Shown: positions 23,949 through 31,600 of the stretch, piece by piece
Layout: the number at the start of each line of letters is the position of its first letter
Position numbering within the stretch: position 1 is the first letter of the stretch
From: Candidatus Heimdallarchaeota archaeon
GTDB lineage: Archaea; Asgardarchaeota; Heimdallarchaeia; Heimdallarchaeales; Heimdallarchaeaceae
Length of the DNA stretch: 39,719 nucleotides
Direction of reading: 5' to 3'
NCBI GenBank assembly: GCA_021399345.1
Contig: JAAFKI010000127.1
Span: 1 to 39,719 of the forward strand
The notes under the pieces: model-generated
What the model was told of the DNA's origin: nothing
Seen by the model: only the letters and a program-made list of their open reading frames with translations
Database searches by the model: none
Program-made: the position numbers and the translations under genes

Positions 23949-25058
23949 TTAGATTTTTTCCATCAACGCAGTTTCGATTGTCATTCCTGGACCAAAAGAC
24001 GTTGCAAATAAGAGACCTTTTTTCTCTTCGTCTTTCAAAATACGTTCCAGCACAAACATTATTGTAGCTGAGCTCATATTTCCATACTCTCTCATAATAT
24101 GATATGAAGCATCAAGATCCTCAGGAGTTAAATCTAAGGCTAGTTCAGCTTTGGTCAGAATAGCTTTTCCACCCGGATGAATGGCCCATATTTTTATGTC
24201 ATCTTTTATTTTGTTTGATTTCTTTAAGAGATCTTCCAAAATACTTACTAGGTTATGTTGAACCACTTTAGGTACATTTAAGGTCAGTTTCATACCAAAT
24301 CCAGTATCACCTATATTCCAAGCCATATCTTCTTCTGTGCCTGGTACAATGTCTGTAGCAAAATCACGTAAAACAAATTTACTTCCTTCGCAGTCATTTT
24401 CATCACTAGAAACTAGAGCAGCTGAAATGCCATCAGCAAAAATAGCATTGGCAATAACTTGGTCCAATTCGAATGATTGTTGTAAATGAATTGAACATAA
24501 TTCAACATTAACAATCAAGACTCTTGCTTTAGAATCAGAAAGACAAATATTCTTAGCTAACTTCAAGGCATTGATAGCTGCTTGACATCCCATAAAACCG
24601 AGGATATATCTATCTATTTTCGGGTTCAATTCGAAGTCTTTAACAATGTAATAGTCAAGTCCTGGAGCATCAAAGCCAGTACAAGAAACTGTTATAACAT
24701 GAGAGATTTTACTCTTATCAAATCTAGGATTTGAATTAAATAATTTTTCAACTGCTAGCTTTCCCAACCTAAGTGATTCCTTTGCAAATAGGTCATTTCT
24801 TTGCTTAGTTGTGGGTTCAGGTCTGAGAGTTTTATTTTTTGGATAGAAAGTAAATTCGCTAGGATCTTTTCCATAATCATCAATAACTGTATGTCGTTTT
24901 ATGATACCAGTTCCTTTGTAGACTTTGTTAAGAAAAACTTTTTTGTAGGTTGTATCTGCGACTATCTTTTTCATATATTTTAAGGCAAATTTCTGTGTGT
25001 AGAATTTCTCAGGAACTACTGTAGCTATTGAATGGAGATAGACATTATTTTCTTTCAA
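23949..25058 (-). CDS. Type III polyketide synthase (chalcone-synthase family)
   Basis: 369 residues, normal length. The catalytic triad is intact: Cys158 in GFMGCQAA, His294 in AIHPGGKAIL and Asn327 in YGNMSSAT. The C-terminal SFGPGMTIE matches the conserved GFGPG loop. The text around Cys158 and VELCSIH is that of bacterial type III synthases rather than of plants or of HMG-CoA synthase. The enzyme condenses an acyl-CoA starter with malonyl-CoA in the cytosol to pyrones or resorcinols. TTG start with AGGAAG upstream; no ATG is available nearby. No tailoring enzyme adjoins it. Type III PKSs are rare in archaea, so gene transfer from bacteria is likely, though base composition is like its neighbours. 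Confidence 0.88.
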   Translation of the reverse strand: MKENNVYLHSIATVVPEKFYTQKFALKYMKKIVADTTYKKVFLNKVYKGTGIIKRHTVIDDYGKDPSEFTFYPKNKTLRPEPTTKQRNDLFAKESLRLGKLAVEKLFNSNPRFDKSKISHVITVSCTGFDAPGLDYYIVKDFELNPKIDRYILGFMGCQAAINALKLAKNICLSDSKARVLIVNVELCSIHLQQSFELDQVIANAIFADGISAALVSSDENDCEGSKFVLRDFATDIVPGTEEDMAWNIGDTGFGMKLTLNVPKVVQHNLVSILEDLLKKSNKIKDDIKIWAIHPGGKAILTKAELALDLTPEDLDASYHIMREYGNMSSATIMFVLERILKDEEKKGLLFATSFGPGMTIETALMEKI

Positions 25059-25176
25059 AAGAATTCTTCCTTTCGCATTTTCTCAGGTTTATTAAAACTT
25101 GATTGAGTTCAACATAATTCTTCTAGTACTGCATTTATACTTTCTTATCCGGTTTGGATTAAGAGTTTCTGCATTA

Positions 25177-26031
25177 TTATCCAAAGAAATCTGCTAGTTT
25201 CTGTTGACCTTTGAATGTAGTTTTTTTAGGCTCAATAGGAATAAGATTTTTTTCTGCAAGTATTTCCTTGAATTTTCTTGCTGCTGGGGGGGCGAATCCC
25301 GAGAAATGGTTGTTAATGAAAACATATCCAGTACTTTTGTTTGTGTTTTTAGAATACGCATCAGCCAGTTGGTCTACAGTTTTTTCCATGTAATCTGTTC
25401 TATCTTTTAGCTCTTTACCAAGTCCTATTGTCTGTTTATGAGAACCTATTATTCTTAGATAGAAATAATCTTTCTTTACTTCCTCAAAGAGATTAAATTT
25501 GATATAGGGCAGATATGAACTGACAATACCTATATCTTTCTCATTAAGAAGATCGTATGTATCTTCATTATACCAGCTGTTATGTCGAAATTCTATCACT
25601 AGTTGATAATCTGAGTGTGGGAAGAATGATATAAAATCAAAAATCTGATCTCTTGTTGAAGCATTTTTTTCAAAACTAGGTTTTAGTTGCATAACAAGAG
25701 GTCCAAGTTTCTTTTTCAAAGGATTCATGATGAGTAGAAACGATTTGAGATTCTGCTCAACAACTGATAGATTATCAGCTTGGCAAATCGATTTGGGGAT
25801 TTTTGCAGTTAAAACAAAATCGTCAGGTAAAGATTTGTTCCATCTAGCTGTTGTTTCTAATTTGGGAAAAGCATAGAAGGTAGAATTAACCTCACAAGTT
25901 GTAAATTGAGTAGAATAAAACTCTAAGAGAGCATATTTGTCTATCTTCGCAGGATAAAAACCTCCAAGATTGGATTTCCAGTCTTCATAGTTAAAACCGG
26001 TACATCCTACATGTATTTTTATATCCTGCAT
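25177..26031 (-). CDS. DUF72 (YecE-like) protein with C-terminal PCNA-binding motif
   Basis: About 284 residues from the ATG at 26031. It is a DUF72 TIM-barrel: VGCTGFNYEDW at the start, FYP, then EVNSTFYAFP, VIEFRHNSW and INNHFSG. The biochemical function of DUF72 is not established. The last nine residues, QQKLADFFG, match the PIP-box consensus Q-x-x-L-x-x-F-F exactly and sit at the extreme C-terminus after a Lys-rich tail, the usual place in archaeal PCNA clients. This points to a role at DNA, in repair or replication; the motif is seen, the role inferred. Start: the TTG three codons upstream is less likely. Confidence 0.85.
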   Translation of the reverse strand: MQDIKIHVGCTGFNYEDWKSNLGGFYPAKIDKYALLEFYSTQFTTCEVNSTFYAFPKLETTARWNKSLPDDFVLTAKIPKSICQADNLSVVEQNLKSFLLIMNPLKKKLGPLVMQLKPSFEKNASTRDQIFDFISFFPHSDYQLVIEFRHNSWYNEDTYDLLNEKDIGIVSSYLPYIKFNLFEEVKKDYFYLRIIGSHKQTIGLGKELKDRTDYMEKTVDQLADAYSKNTNKSTGYVFINNHFSGFAPPAARKFKEILAEKNLIPIEPKKTTFKGQQKLADFFG

Positions 26032-26127
26032 TTTACTCAACTTTTCAAGATTTTTTAACTATAAAAGATAGATATTTATAACTTCTAAAGTTTTTCCAAA
26101 ATCTATTGCGGATAGAACTATTAGAAT

Positions 26128-26138
26128 CTATTTAAAAG
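26128..26138 (+). promoter_or_regulatory. TATA element before the candidate structured RNA
   Basis: CTATTTAAAAG lies ~25 nt before the G+C-rich, foldable stretch that begins near 26158, and no open reading frame follows it. Confidence 0.45.
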
Positions 26139-26157
26139 ATGTTTCTAATGTAGAAAT

Positions 26158-26240
26158 GCCGATAGGCACCCCTTGCCCTAGAGGATGCATGAGTGTCAGT
26201 GCCGAGTAAAAAAACTGACACTCGAATTTCCTCTCTTGGC
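26158..26240 (+). ncRNA. Candidate small structured RNA (H/ACA-like fold?)
   Basis: In a 306-nt gap without genes, this part is far richer in G+C than its surroundings. It has nested pairing: AGAGGA (26180-26185) with TCCTCT (26229-26234); inside, two 5-nt unpaired flanks (26186-26190 and 26224-26228); then a perfect 10-bp stem GAGTGTCAGT/ACTGACACTC (26191-26200 and 26214-26223) closed by a 13-nt A-rich loop. A small GGCA/TGCC hairpin precedes it (26165-26177). Stem-pocket-10-bp stem resembles an archaeal H/ACA guide, but I see no clear ACA box or kink-turn. It could also be a leader of the next gene, although that gene has its own promoter at 26316. The 3' end is a guess. Confidence 0.45.
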
Positions 26241-26315
26241 TTAGGATTAGCTTTGTATTATTGAGTTAAAGTATTCCATAGGTGTTTTCTGTTCTTTCAA
26301 GTTTTATATGCAGAA

Positions 26316-26323
26316 GACTTATA
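26316..26323 (+). promoter_or_regulatory. TATA-type promoter of the binding-protein gene
   Basis: GACTTATA lies ~26 nt before the ATG at 26347, implying a leaderless transcript that excludes the RNA candidate upstream. Confidence 0.5.
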
Positions 26324-26346
26324 TTTTTTAAAAAAAGAACTTAATT

Positions 26347-28590
26347 ATGTTTACTATCAAATCAGCACAAGAAAACAGAAAACCAATTTTTCTAGTTACA
26401 ATGATTTTTTGTATATTCATTTTATCTTCCTCTGTAAATTTGAATGAAGTAGTTGGAGAATTGAGCATAACTGATCTTCGAATTCCATTGGTTTTTAAAA
26501 CACACTCCGGAGGAGTAAGACCTGATATAGGTTATTACATTGCTGAACAGTTAAGTGAAATTAATATTGGTTTAGAAGTAATAATAGAAGAATGGATTGT
26601 TTTTGAAAATACAATCCTTGTGACAAATGATTTTGATTTAGCTTATGTTACAATAAGTGGAGGTGGGGCGTCTCCAGACATGAGAGATGTTTATACGAAA
26701 GATGGGAGACTTAATATTTTTGGATTAAACAAAAATATTCCTTATGGAAATATGTCTGAAGAAATGCAAAACTATGGTGTAACGATAGTTGACCCAAATG
26801 CAAGACAACAGCTGTATTATGATTGGGAACAAATGTTTATGGATAAAATAGTACCTATGCTTCCTTTCTTTTCTCAAAGAAACTATGTTGGTTTGTGGGC
26901 AAACACCCAGGGATATGATGCTAGATGGGGATTATCTGATTCACTACCCTATATGAGCTATATTGGGTTACATCAAGGTCAACAAAGCTTAGATGAACTC
27001 AACATTGCTAGTCATAAATGGTTAGAGCTAAATCCTTTGTACTCCAATGAGTTAGTATGGGATCTTTCATCAGAACCAATTGTTCAATATAGCCCAGATT
27101 ATGCCCCTCTAAAATCAGGTCTTGTATATGACTGGGAACAAATTGATGAATCTCATTATCAGTTCTGGATGCATGATGATTTGTACTGGAATCCATCTTA
27201 TGATACAAGAGATAGAACTGCTAGTTCTGGTCCTTTAAGTTCAGTTTCTACTGGAAATTTGTTAACAGGATTGAAGTATGGGGAATATAGTAATGGTATT
27301 AATCAACAAGTTACCGCTAAAGATGCTGTTTTCACGTATCTTGCTTGGGCTAATGGATATGTGAGTGTTGATACAGGATATCATTCTTGGATCTCAAATA
27401 TTTATGTTGATCCTGTTAATGATTTATCGTTTCACATACATATAGATGGAAATCCAAACACTCCTGAAATTGAAAGTTATGCTGATTTTTGGACTAAATT
27501 GCCTTGGGATATTTTACCTGAATTCTATCTAAATTCAACTAGCTCAACAGTTTCTTACACTTCAGGTGGAGTAAGATGTAAGGGTCTATATTCAGGAATC
27601 TATCTAACTCCAGAATGGTCAGCATATAGTGAAAGTGCTTTTGGTTGTGGTAAGTATATGCTTGATTATTCAACTTCTGAAGTTACTGTATTACGTAGAA
27701 GCCCTTACTGGTTTGGAAAAGGAGCGATTGATGGGATGACAGGGGAAGTTCCATTTGTTGATACCATCAATATTGCTCATATACCTACAGGAGAAAGAAT
27801 TGGTGAATTTAAGCTAGGGTCTTTGGATATTGTTGATTTAACTGCTGAACCAACTACAAGAAAACAACTACAAGCTGACCCAAAATTCTCTGTTCAATCC
27901 TTTCTAGCAGACAGTATGAGTTTTCTAGCTTTTAATCTAAATAGACCTTTCATTGGTGGTGTTAATAACTTTCAATACTTGAATGAGCCTGGTAAAGAAG
28001 AGTATACAAAAGGCATTGGTATAAGAAAAGCTATCTGTTATGCTATTGATAGAGATGAAATTAATGCAGTTCTTTTTGATGGTGAGAACATGATAAGTCA
28101 CTGTCCAATTTATCCTAGTAGTGCATACTATTATTACCATGATATAATTAAATATAATCATGATTTAGATGCATCTAGAGAATGGCTACATGCATGTAAT
28201 ATTCAAATACCAAAATTAAAACTCACAGTAGAAAACCATGATAAAGTTGGTGAGAAGATCATTTTTCAAGCAGATTATGATACAGGTGTAACTGTTACAA
28301 GTTCAGAACTTTATTATTCTGTTAATGGATTCGTCAAACCTAAAATTACAATGCTTGAGGAGAAAGATAATTACTTTACTAGTAATATAGGTTCATCCTA
28401 TCAAGAAGAAACCTTGGTTGAGTTTTATATTCAAGCGACAAATGGTCTTGGAGACAAATTTGTAACAGCATTAATTACGTTCAGTGTAGGAACGAAGAAT
28501 AAAGCACTAGCCAGTTTTCCATTAGTCTCATTAGTAGTACTCTTAGTTATTCCGGTAATTTTCAGAGTCAGAAAAAAGAAAATGAATTAG
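26347..28590 (+). CDS. Family 5 ABC solute-binding protein with apparently permuted lobes, membrane-anchored
   Basis: 747 residues. A signal or anchor helix (~13-37) comes first. Residues ~45-205 look like the C-terminal half of an oligopeptide-binding protein (SBP_bac_5): IAEQLSEINIGLEVIIEEW, FDLAYVTISGGGASPD, RQQLYYDWEQMF..IVPMLPFF. Residues ~221-620 then look like the usual N-terminal part: ELNPLYSNELVWDL, LVYDWEQIDESHYQFWMHDDLYWNP, KDAVFTYLAW, and RKAICYAIDRDEI with a YNHDLDASREWL end. A ~95-residue Ig-like beta domain follows (621-717), then one membrane helix and RVRKKK. Binds peptides or similar outside the cell, presumably. No permease or ATPase gene adjoins, so its transporter is elsewhere or it is a receptor. 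Confidence 0.8.
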   Translation: MFTIKSAQENRKPIFLVTMIFCIFILSSSVNLNEVVGELSITDLRIPLVFKTHSGGVRPDIGYYIAEQLSEINIGLEVIIEEWIVFENTILVTNDFDLAYVTISGGGASPDMRDVYTKDGRLNIFGLNKNIPYGNMSEEMQNYGVTIVDPNARQQLYYDWEQMFMDKIVPMLPFFSQRNYVGLWANTQGYDARWGLSDSLPYMSYIGLHQGQQSLDELNIASHKWLELNPLYSNELVWDLSSEPIVQYSPDYAPLKSGLVYDWEQIDESHYQFWMHDDLYWNPSYDTRDRTASSGPLSSVSTGNLLTGLKYGEYSNGINQQVTAKDAVFTYLAWANGYVSVDTGYHSWISNIYVDPVNDLSFHIHIDGNPNTPEIESYADFWTKLPWDILPEFYLNSTSSTVSYTSGGVRCKGLYSGIYLTPEWSAYSESAFGCGKYMLDYSTSEVTVLRRSPYWFGKGAIDGMTGEVPFVDTINIAHIPTGERIGEFKLGSLDIVDLTAEPTTRKQLQADPKFSVQSFLADSMSFLAFNLNRPFIGGVNNFQYLNEPGKEEYTKGIGIRKAICYAIDRDEINAVLFDGENMISHCPIYPSSAYYYYHDIIKYNHDLDASREWLHACNIQIPKLKLTVENHDKVGEKIIFQADYDTGVTVTSSELYYSVNGFVKPKITMLEEKDNYFTSNIGSSYQEETLVEFYIQATNGLGDKFVTALITFSVGTKNKALASFPLVSLVVLLVIPVIFRVRKKKMN

Positions 28591-28692
28591 TTTGACACTA
28601 ATTCTTCCTTTTTTTTCGAGAATAATTAGGAAGAGACTTCACAATATTTTTAACACAAACTTTTAGAATTACATGTTAATTTCTTTTTATCC

Positions 28693-30072
28693 ATGACTGA
28701 TTCTGATTCTTCTATAGATTTACTAGAACCTTTACCATTAGGTGATTCTATAGATGACACAGATCATGAAATTGAAAGAGCTGAGGAAATAGCTCTTTAC
28801 TCTCGTTCTATCGCTACTAATGTGTCCAATGGTCTTGTAAGTCCTTTTGTCTCTTTTATTTCGTTAAATTTAGGTGCATCAGCTGGAATCTTGGGTTGGA
28901 TTCAAGCAATAGCTAACCTTCTAAGACAATTTTTGGACCCTTTTTTTGGACGCCTTTCAGATATGGTTAGAAGAAGAATTCCTTTCATAGTTATTTCAAC
29001 TATCACTTGGATTATTCCTTATGCTTTTCTTTATTGGGTTAAGGCCCCTGAATTTGTTATTCTCATTGTAGCAATTGTTAACATCCTGTTAAGTTTAGGT
29101 AACCCAGCTTGGAATGCTTTACAGAATGAACTTTTTCCAAGAGAGGTTAGAGGTAAACTTACTGGTCGCGTTTTCTGGTTTGGATCATTTGGCAGTATGG
29201 TTGCTACTCTTTTTACAGGAGTAATACTTACTTTTGCTTTTGGAGAAAACATCGAATATCAGAAGTATATTCTTATCCCTGTTGGTCTAGGCGTTTTGAT
29301 TTCTATTATAGCAGTACTTCCTTTCAGAAAGATAGAAGAGCCATTAAGAAGGGAAGGAGTGCAATTTGAAAAAACTGATGGAAATTTGAAAGATGGAATC
29401 AAAGAAATTTTTAGGAATAAACCTTTCAGAAAATTTATGCTCCTATATTCAATCTTTGGACTTTTTTGGACTTTTTCTTGGCCATTATTTAGTCTTAAAC
29501 AGATTAATATTTTGAATGCAACAGCTGTTGAAGTTGCTTTGCTAGAGATAATTTTCGCTGTGACTTCCATTCTGTTTATTTTATTGGGAGCTAAAATAGC
29601 TGATAAGTTTGGAAGAACAAAGCTCATCATCCTTAATCGTATGATTTTGTTTCTCTTCCCTCTTGGGTATATTTTTGCTACTAAAATCTGGCATCTTTAT
29701 TTGGTACACTTCTTTATTGCAAGTATTTTCAATCTAAGTTTTGCTGGAGTGAATGCTTACATATTAGACATGATACCTAGAAAAAATGGTGGGTTATATT
29801 TTGGTGTTCTGGGTTTGGTTACAGGAGTATTTTACTTCATAGGAACTCTATTAGGAGGATATATGGTCCAAGTTCTAGAAAATTGGTATTCGCAAGAAGT
29901 TTCTCTTACCATAGCTCTTGCCTTTGTTACTGTTATGAGATTCATATTAGGTTTCATATTCCTTTCATTGAAGGAAGTGAAGCTATTTCCTTCATCCTAT
30001 AGAGAATTACCACATTATGCTTTATCGAGTTTTGCAAATCTAGTGAGAAAGCCATTTAGAGGAAAGAAATAA
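28693..30072 (+). CDS. Major facilitator superfamily transporter
   Basis: 459 residues, about 12 membrane helices after an acidic ~35-residue cytoplasmic N-terminus. The motif-A loop GRLSDMVRRRIPF (about 76-88) lies between helices 2 and 3, and a second related loop GAKIADKFGRTKL is in the second half. These are diagnostic of MFS permeases, which move small solutes by uniport, symport or antiport. Substrate cannot be told from sequence; the early text (AWNALQNELFPREVRGKLTGR) recalls sugar-type or set-like permeases only loosely. Monocistronic; the next gene is the convergent transposon protein. Confidence 0.82.
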   Translation: MTDSDSSIDLLEPLPLGDSIDDTDHEIERAEEIALYSRSIATNVSNGLVSPFVSFISLNLGASAGILGWIQAIANLLRQFLDPFFGRLSDMVRRRIPFIVISTITWIIPYAFLYWVKAPEFVILIVAIVNILLSLGNPAWNALQNELFPREVRGKLTGRVFWFGSFGSMVATLFTGVILTFAFGENIEYQKYILIPVGLGVLISIIAVLPFRKIEEPLRREGVQFEKTDGNLKDGIKEIFRNKPFRKFMLLYSIFGLFWTFSWPLFSLKQINILNATAVEVALLEIIFAVTSILFILLGAKIADKFGRTKLIILNRMILFLFPLGYIFATKIWHLYLVHFFIASIFNLSFAGVNAYILDMIPRKNGGLYFGVLGLVTGVFYFIGTLLGGYMVQVLENWYSQEVSLTIALAFVTVMRFILGFIFLSLKEVKLFPSSYRELPHYALSSFANLVRKPFRGKK

Positions 30073-30134
30073 TTATTTTTAAATTTCAGATAGAGGTTGC
30101 GTGTTCCTTCAGTTCAATTTATGATGAGTTTTTG

Positions 30135-31445
30135 TCATGCGGGCATAGTAACCAAACATGGTTGAGCATATTTTTTAGACGATGTGGGTTTCATTCCTTG
30201 TGGGTCTACACACACTCTATGTGGATACATCACGTATCCTCCTACCCCGTTCACTTTACGTTGAGGTAAAGCTTTCGGATCGCTTTTGACCAGAATATTA
30301 TACGCAGCATTGACATCTGCATTGATCTTGTGTCCTTGAGAAGAGGTGAACAATCCTCTGGAGGAGCGTTTGCCAGCATATGCCGTCCGTTTTTGAGGAG
30401 ATTCATTATCTAAGAAACTGCTTTTGGATGTATATTCTTCAGGAATAAGATCGACATGTATCCCTTGTTCCTCACCTTTGTATCTCAATTGATTGATAAT
30501 CTGCATGAAAGGTATTGTGACAAACATTTGCGTGACTTTTTTTCCTAAATTCACCTGTTGTTTCCACATGGGATTATACCCAATGATTACTTCTTGTAGG
30601 TCTCGTTCCAACCACAAATCAACCAAGTATTTGGTTAGATGGTGGAGAGCATTCTTGAGTTTCTTTCTAAATTTTTCCCGAAGATGATGATATGCTTGAC
30701 CATAGATTAGTTTTTGCTGTTGCTTCAATTGCTTTCTCTGCTGCTGGACATATTGTTCTCTTAACTTTGTCTGGATTTTCAAATAATACTGAATGATACT
30801 TTTGATTCCTTTTCCGTGATCCTTGATAACAATTGGTTGATTGCCAAGGTTATCAACAAAGGTCACGAGGTTAATACTCCCTAAATCGATCGCCCCTTTT
30901 CTGATAAGTTTCTTTCTCTGTTTTGGAAGAAGTTTCTCATAGACTAGCTCGAGTGTGTATCCTACTCTTCTTGGGATGATTCTCACTTCTTTAAGTCGAG
31001 TGCTAGCTGTCAAGCGAGTTTTGTAGTAAAAGCCTACTTTTTTAGGAAGGATTAACCATCCTTTCCTTATCTTGGCTTGTTGGTTGGAGAATATCGCTAC
31101 CACCTCCCCGTCTTTGGCTTTGTATCTTGGTGAGTTGGGTTCAGCAAAGAACCTTTGTGGGTTCTTTTCCCACTCTTTTTTTGCTTGAAAATACCCTTTC
31201 CAGTTCCTACAAAGAAGTTTGAGAGTGTGTTGTGCTGTATGAGCAGGAAGGTTTCGATAACATTCTTCTTCCTTGAGTAAAGTGTTCAAGTCATAATATT
31301 GAAGTAGTCTTTCTTTGTTGTTCAACGTTTGTTTTACCAGAAAGTTTGCTCGATTATAGAGATTTTTGACTTGATGACAGAGCTTGCTCAGTGTTGGGTA
31401 AAAAGGAAGTTCTATACATTCCACTCTTAGCACTTTTGTCATCAT
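30135..31445 (-). CDS. tnpB: TnpB, RNA-guided nuclease of an IS200/IS605-type element, zinc ribbon cysteines lost
   Basis: 436 residues, full length. RuvC-like catalytic residues are present: Asp187 in AIDLGS, Glu336 in EEYTSK and Asp376 in INADVNAAYNI. The CxxC...CxxC ribbon that normally lies between TSK and GLF is gone (TSKSSFLDNE...GLFTSS has no Cys). TnpB proteins are RNA-guided DNA endonucleases that help the element persist. No TnpA transposase is nearby, so this is a solo (IS1341-type) copy, movable only in trans if at all. G+C is visibly higher than in neighbours, pointing to recent arrival. The guide RNA should overlap the 3' end of this gene (below about 30270), where AACCA/TGGTT at 30150-30163 can form a small hairpin. 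Confidence 0.9.
   Translation of the reverse strand: MMTKVLRVECIELPFYPTLSKLCHQVKNLYNRANFLVKQTLNNKERLLQYYDLNTLLKEEECYRNLPAHTAQHTLKLLCRNWKGYFQAKKEWEKNPQRFFAEPNSPRYKAKDGEVVAIFSNQQAKIRKGWLILPKKVGFYYKTRLTASTRLKEVRIIPRRVGYTLELVYEKLLPKQRKKLIRKGAIDLGSINLVTFVDNLGNQPIVIKDHGKGIKSIIQYYLKIQTKLREQYVQQQRKQLKQQQKLIYGQAYHHLREKFRKKLKNALHHLTKYLVDLWLERDLQEVIIGYNPMWKQQVNLGKKVTQMFVTIPFMQIINQLRYKGEEQGIHVDLIPEEYTSKSSFLDNESPQKRTAYAGKRSSRGLFTSSQGHKINADVNAAYNILVKSDPKALPQRKVNGVGGYVMYPHRVCVDPQGMKPTSSKKYAQPCLVTMPA
30150..30163 (-). repeat. Small hairpin at the 3' end of tnpB
   Basis: AACCA-AACA-TGGTT, inside the last codons of tnpB. Subterminal hairpins mark the right end of IS200/IS605 elements and the end of the guide RNA, but the element boundary itself is not determined. 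Confidence 0.3.
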
Positions 31446-31600
31446 TTTTCTCCTTGGACTTTGCTATAAAAACTCCTGTAATATCTTACTTTCAGTTAAC
31501 TCTTGACCTGATTCACAATACGTTTAATGTGACTACAACTACATGGCAAATACCTTTTATAATAAACGAACTTCTTTGCTCATGAAGGTGGATATTTAAA

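Noticed and set aside
23949..25058. HMG-CoA synthase or KAS III
   Set aside because: These share the thiolase fold, but the Asn in YGNMSS together with SFGPG and GFMGCQAA is the type III PKS pattern.
26158..26240. C/D-box guide RNA
   Set aside because: A CTGA is present, but no RTGATGA C box was found at a matching distance.
31391..31585. Short plus-strand frame overlapping the 5' end of tnpB
   Set aside because: Mostly antisense to tnpB, no promoter or ribosome site that fits, no recognisable domain.
30072..31600. Precise ends of the TnpB element
   Set aside because: I could not find matching terminal sequences or a target motif by eye on both sides.
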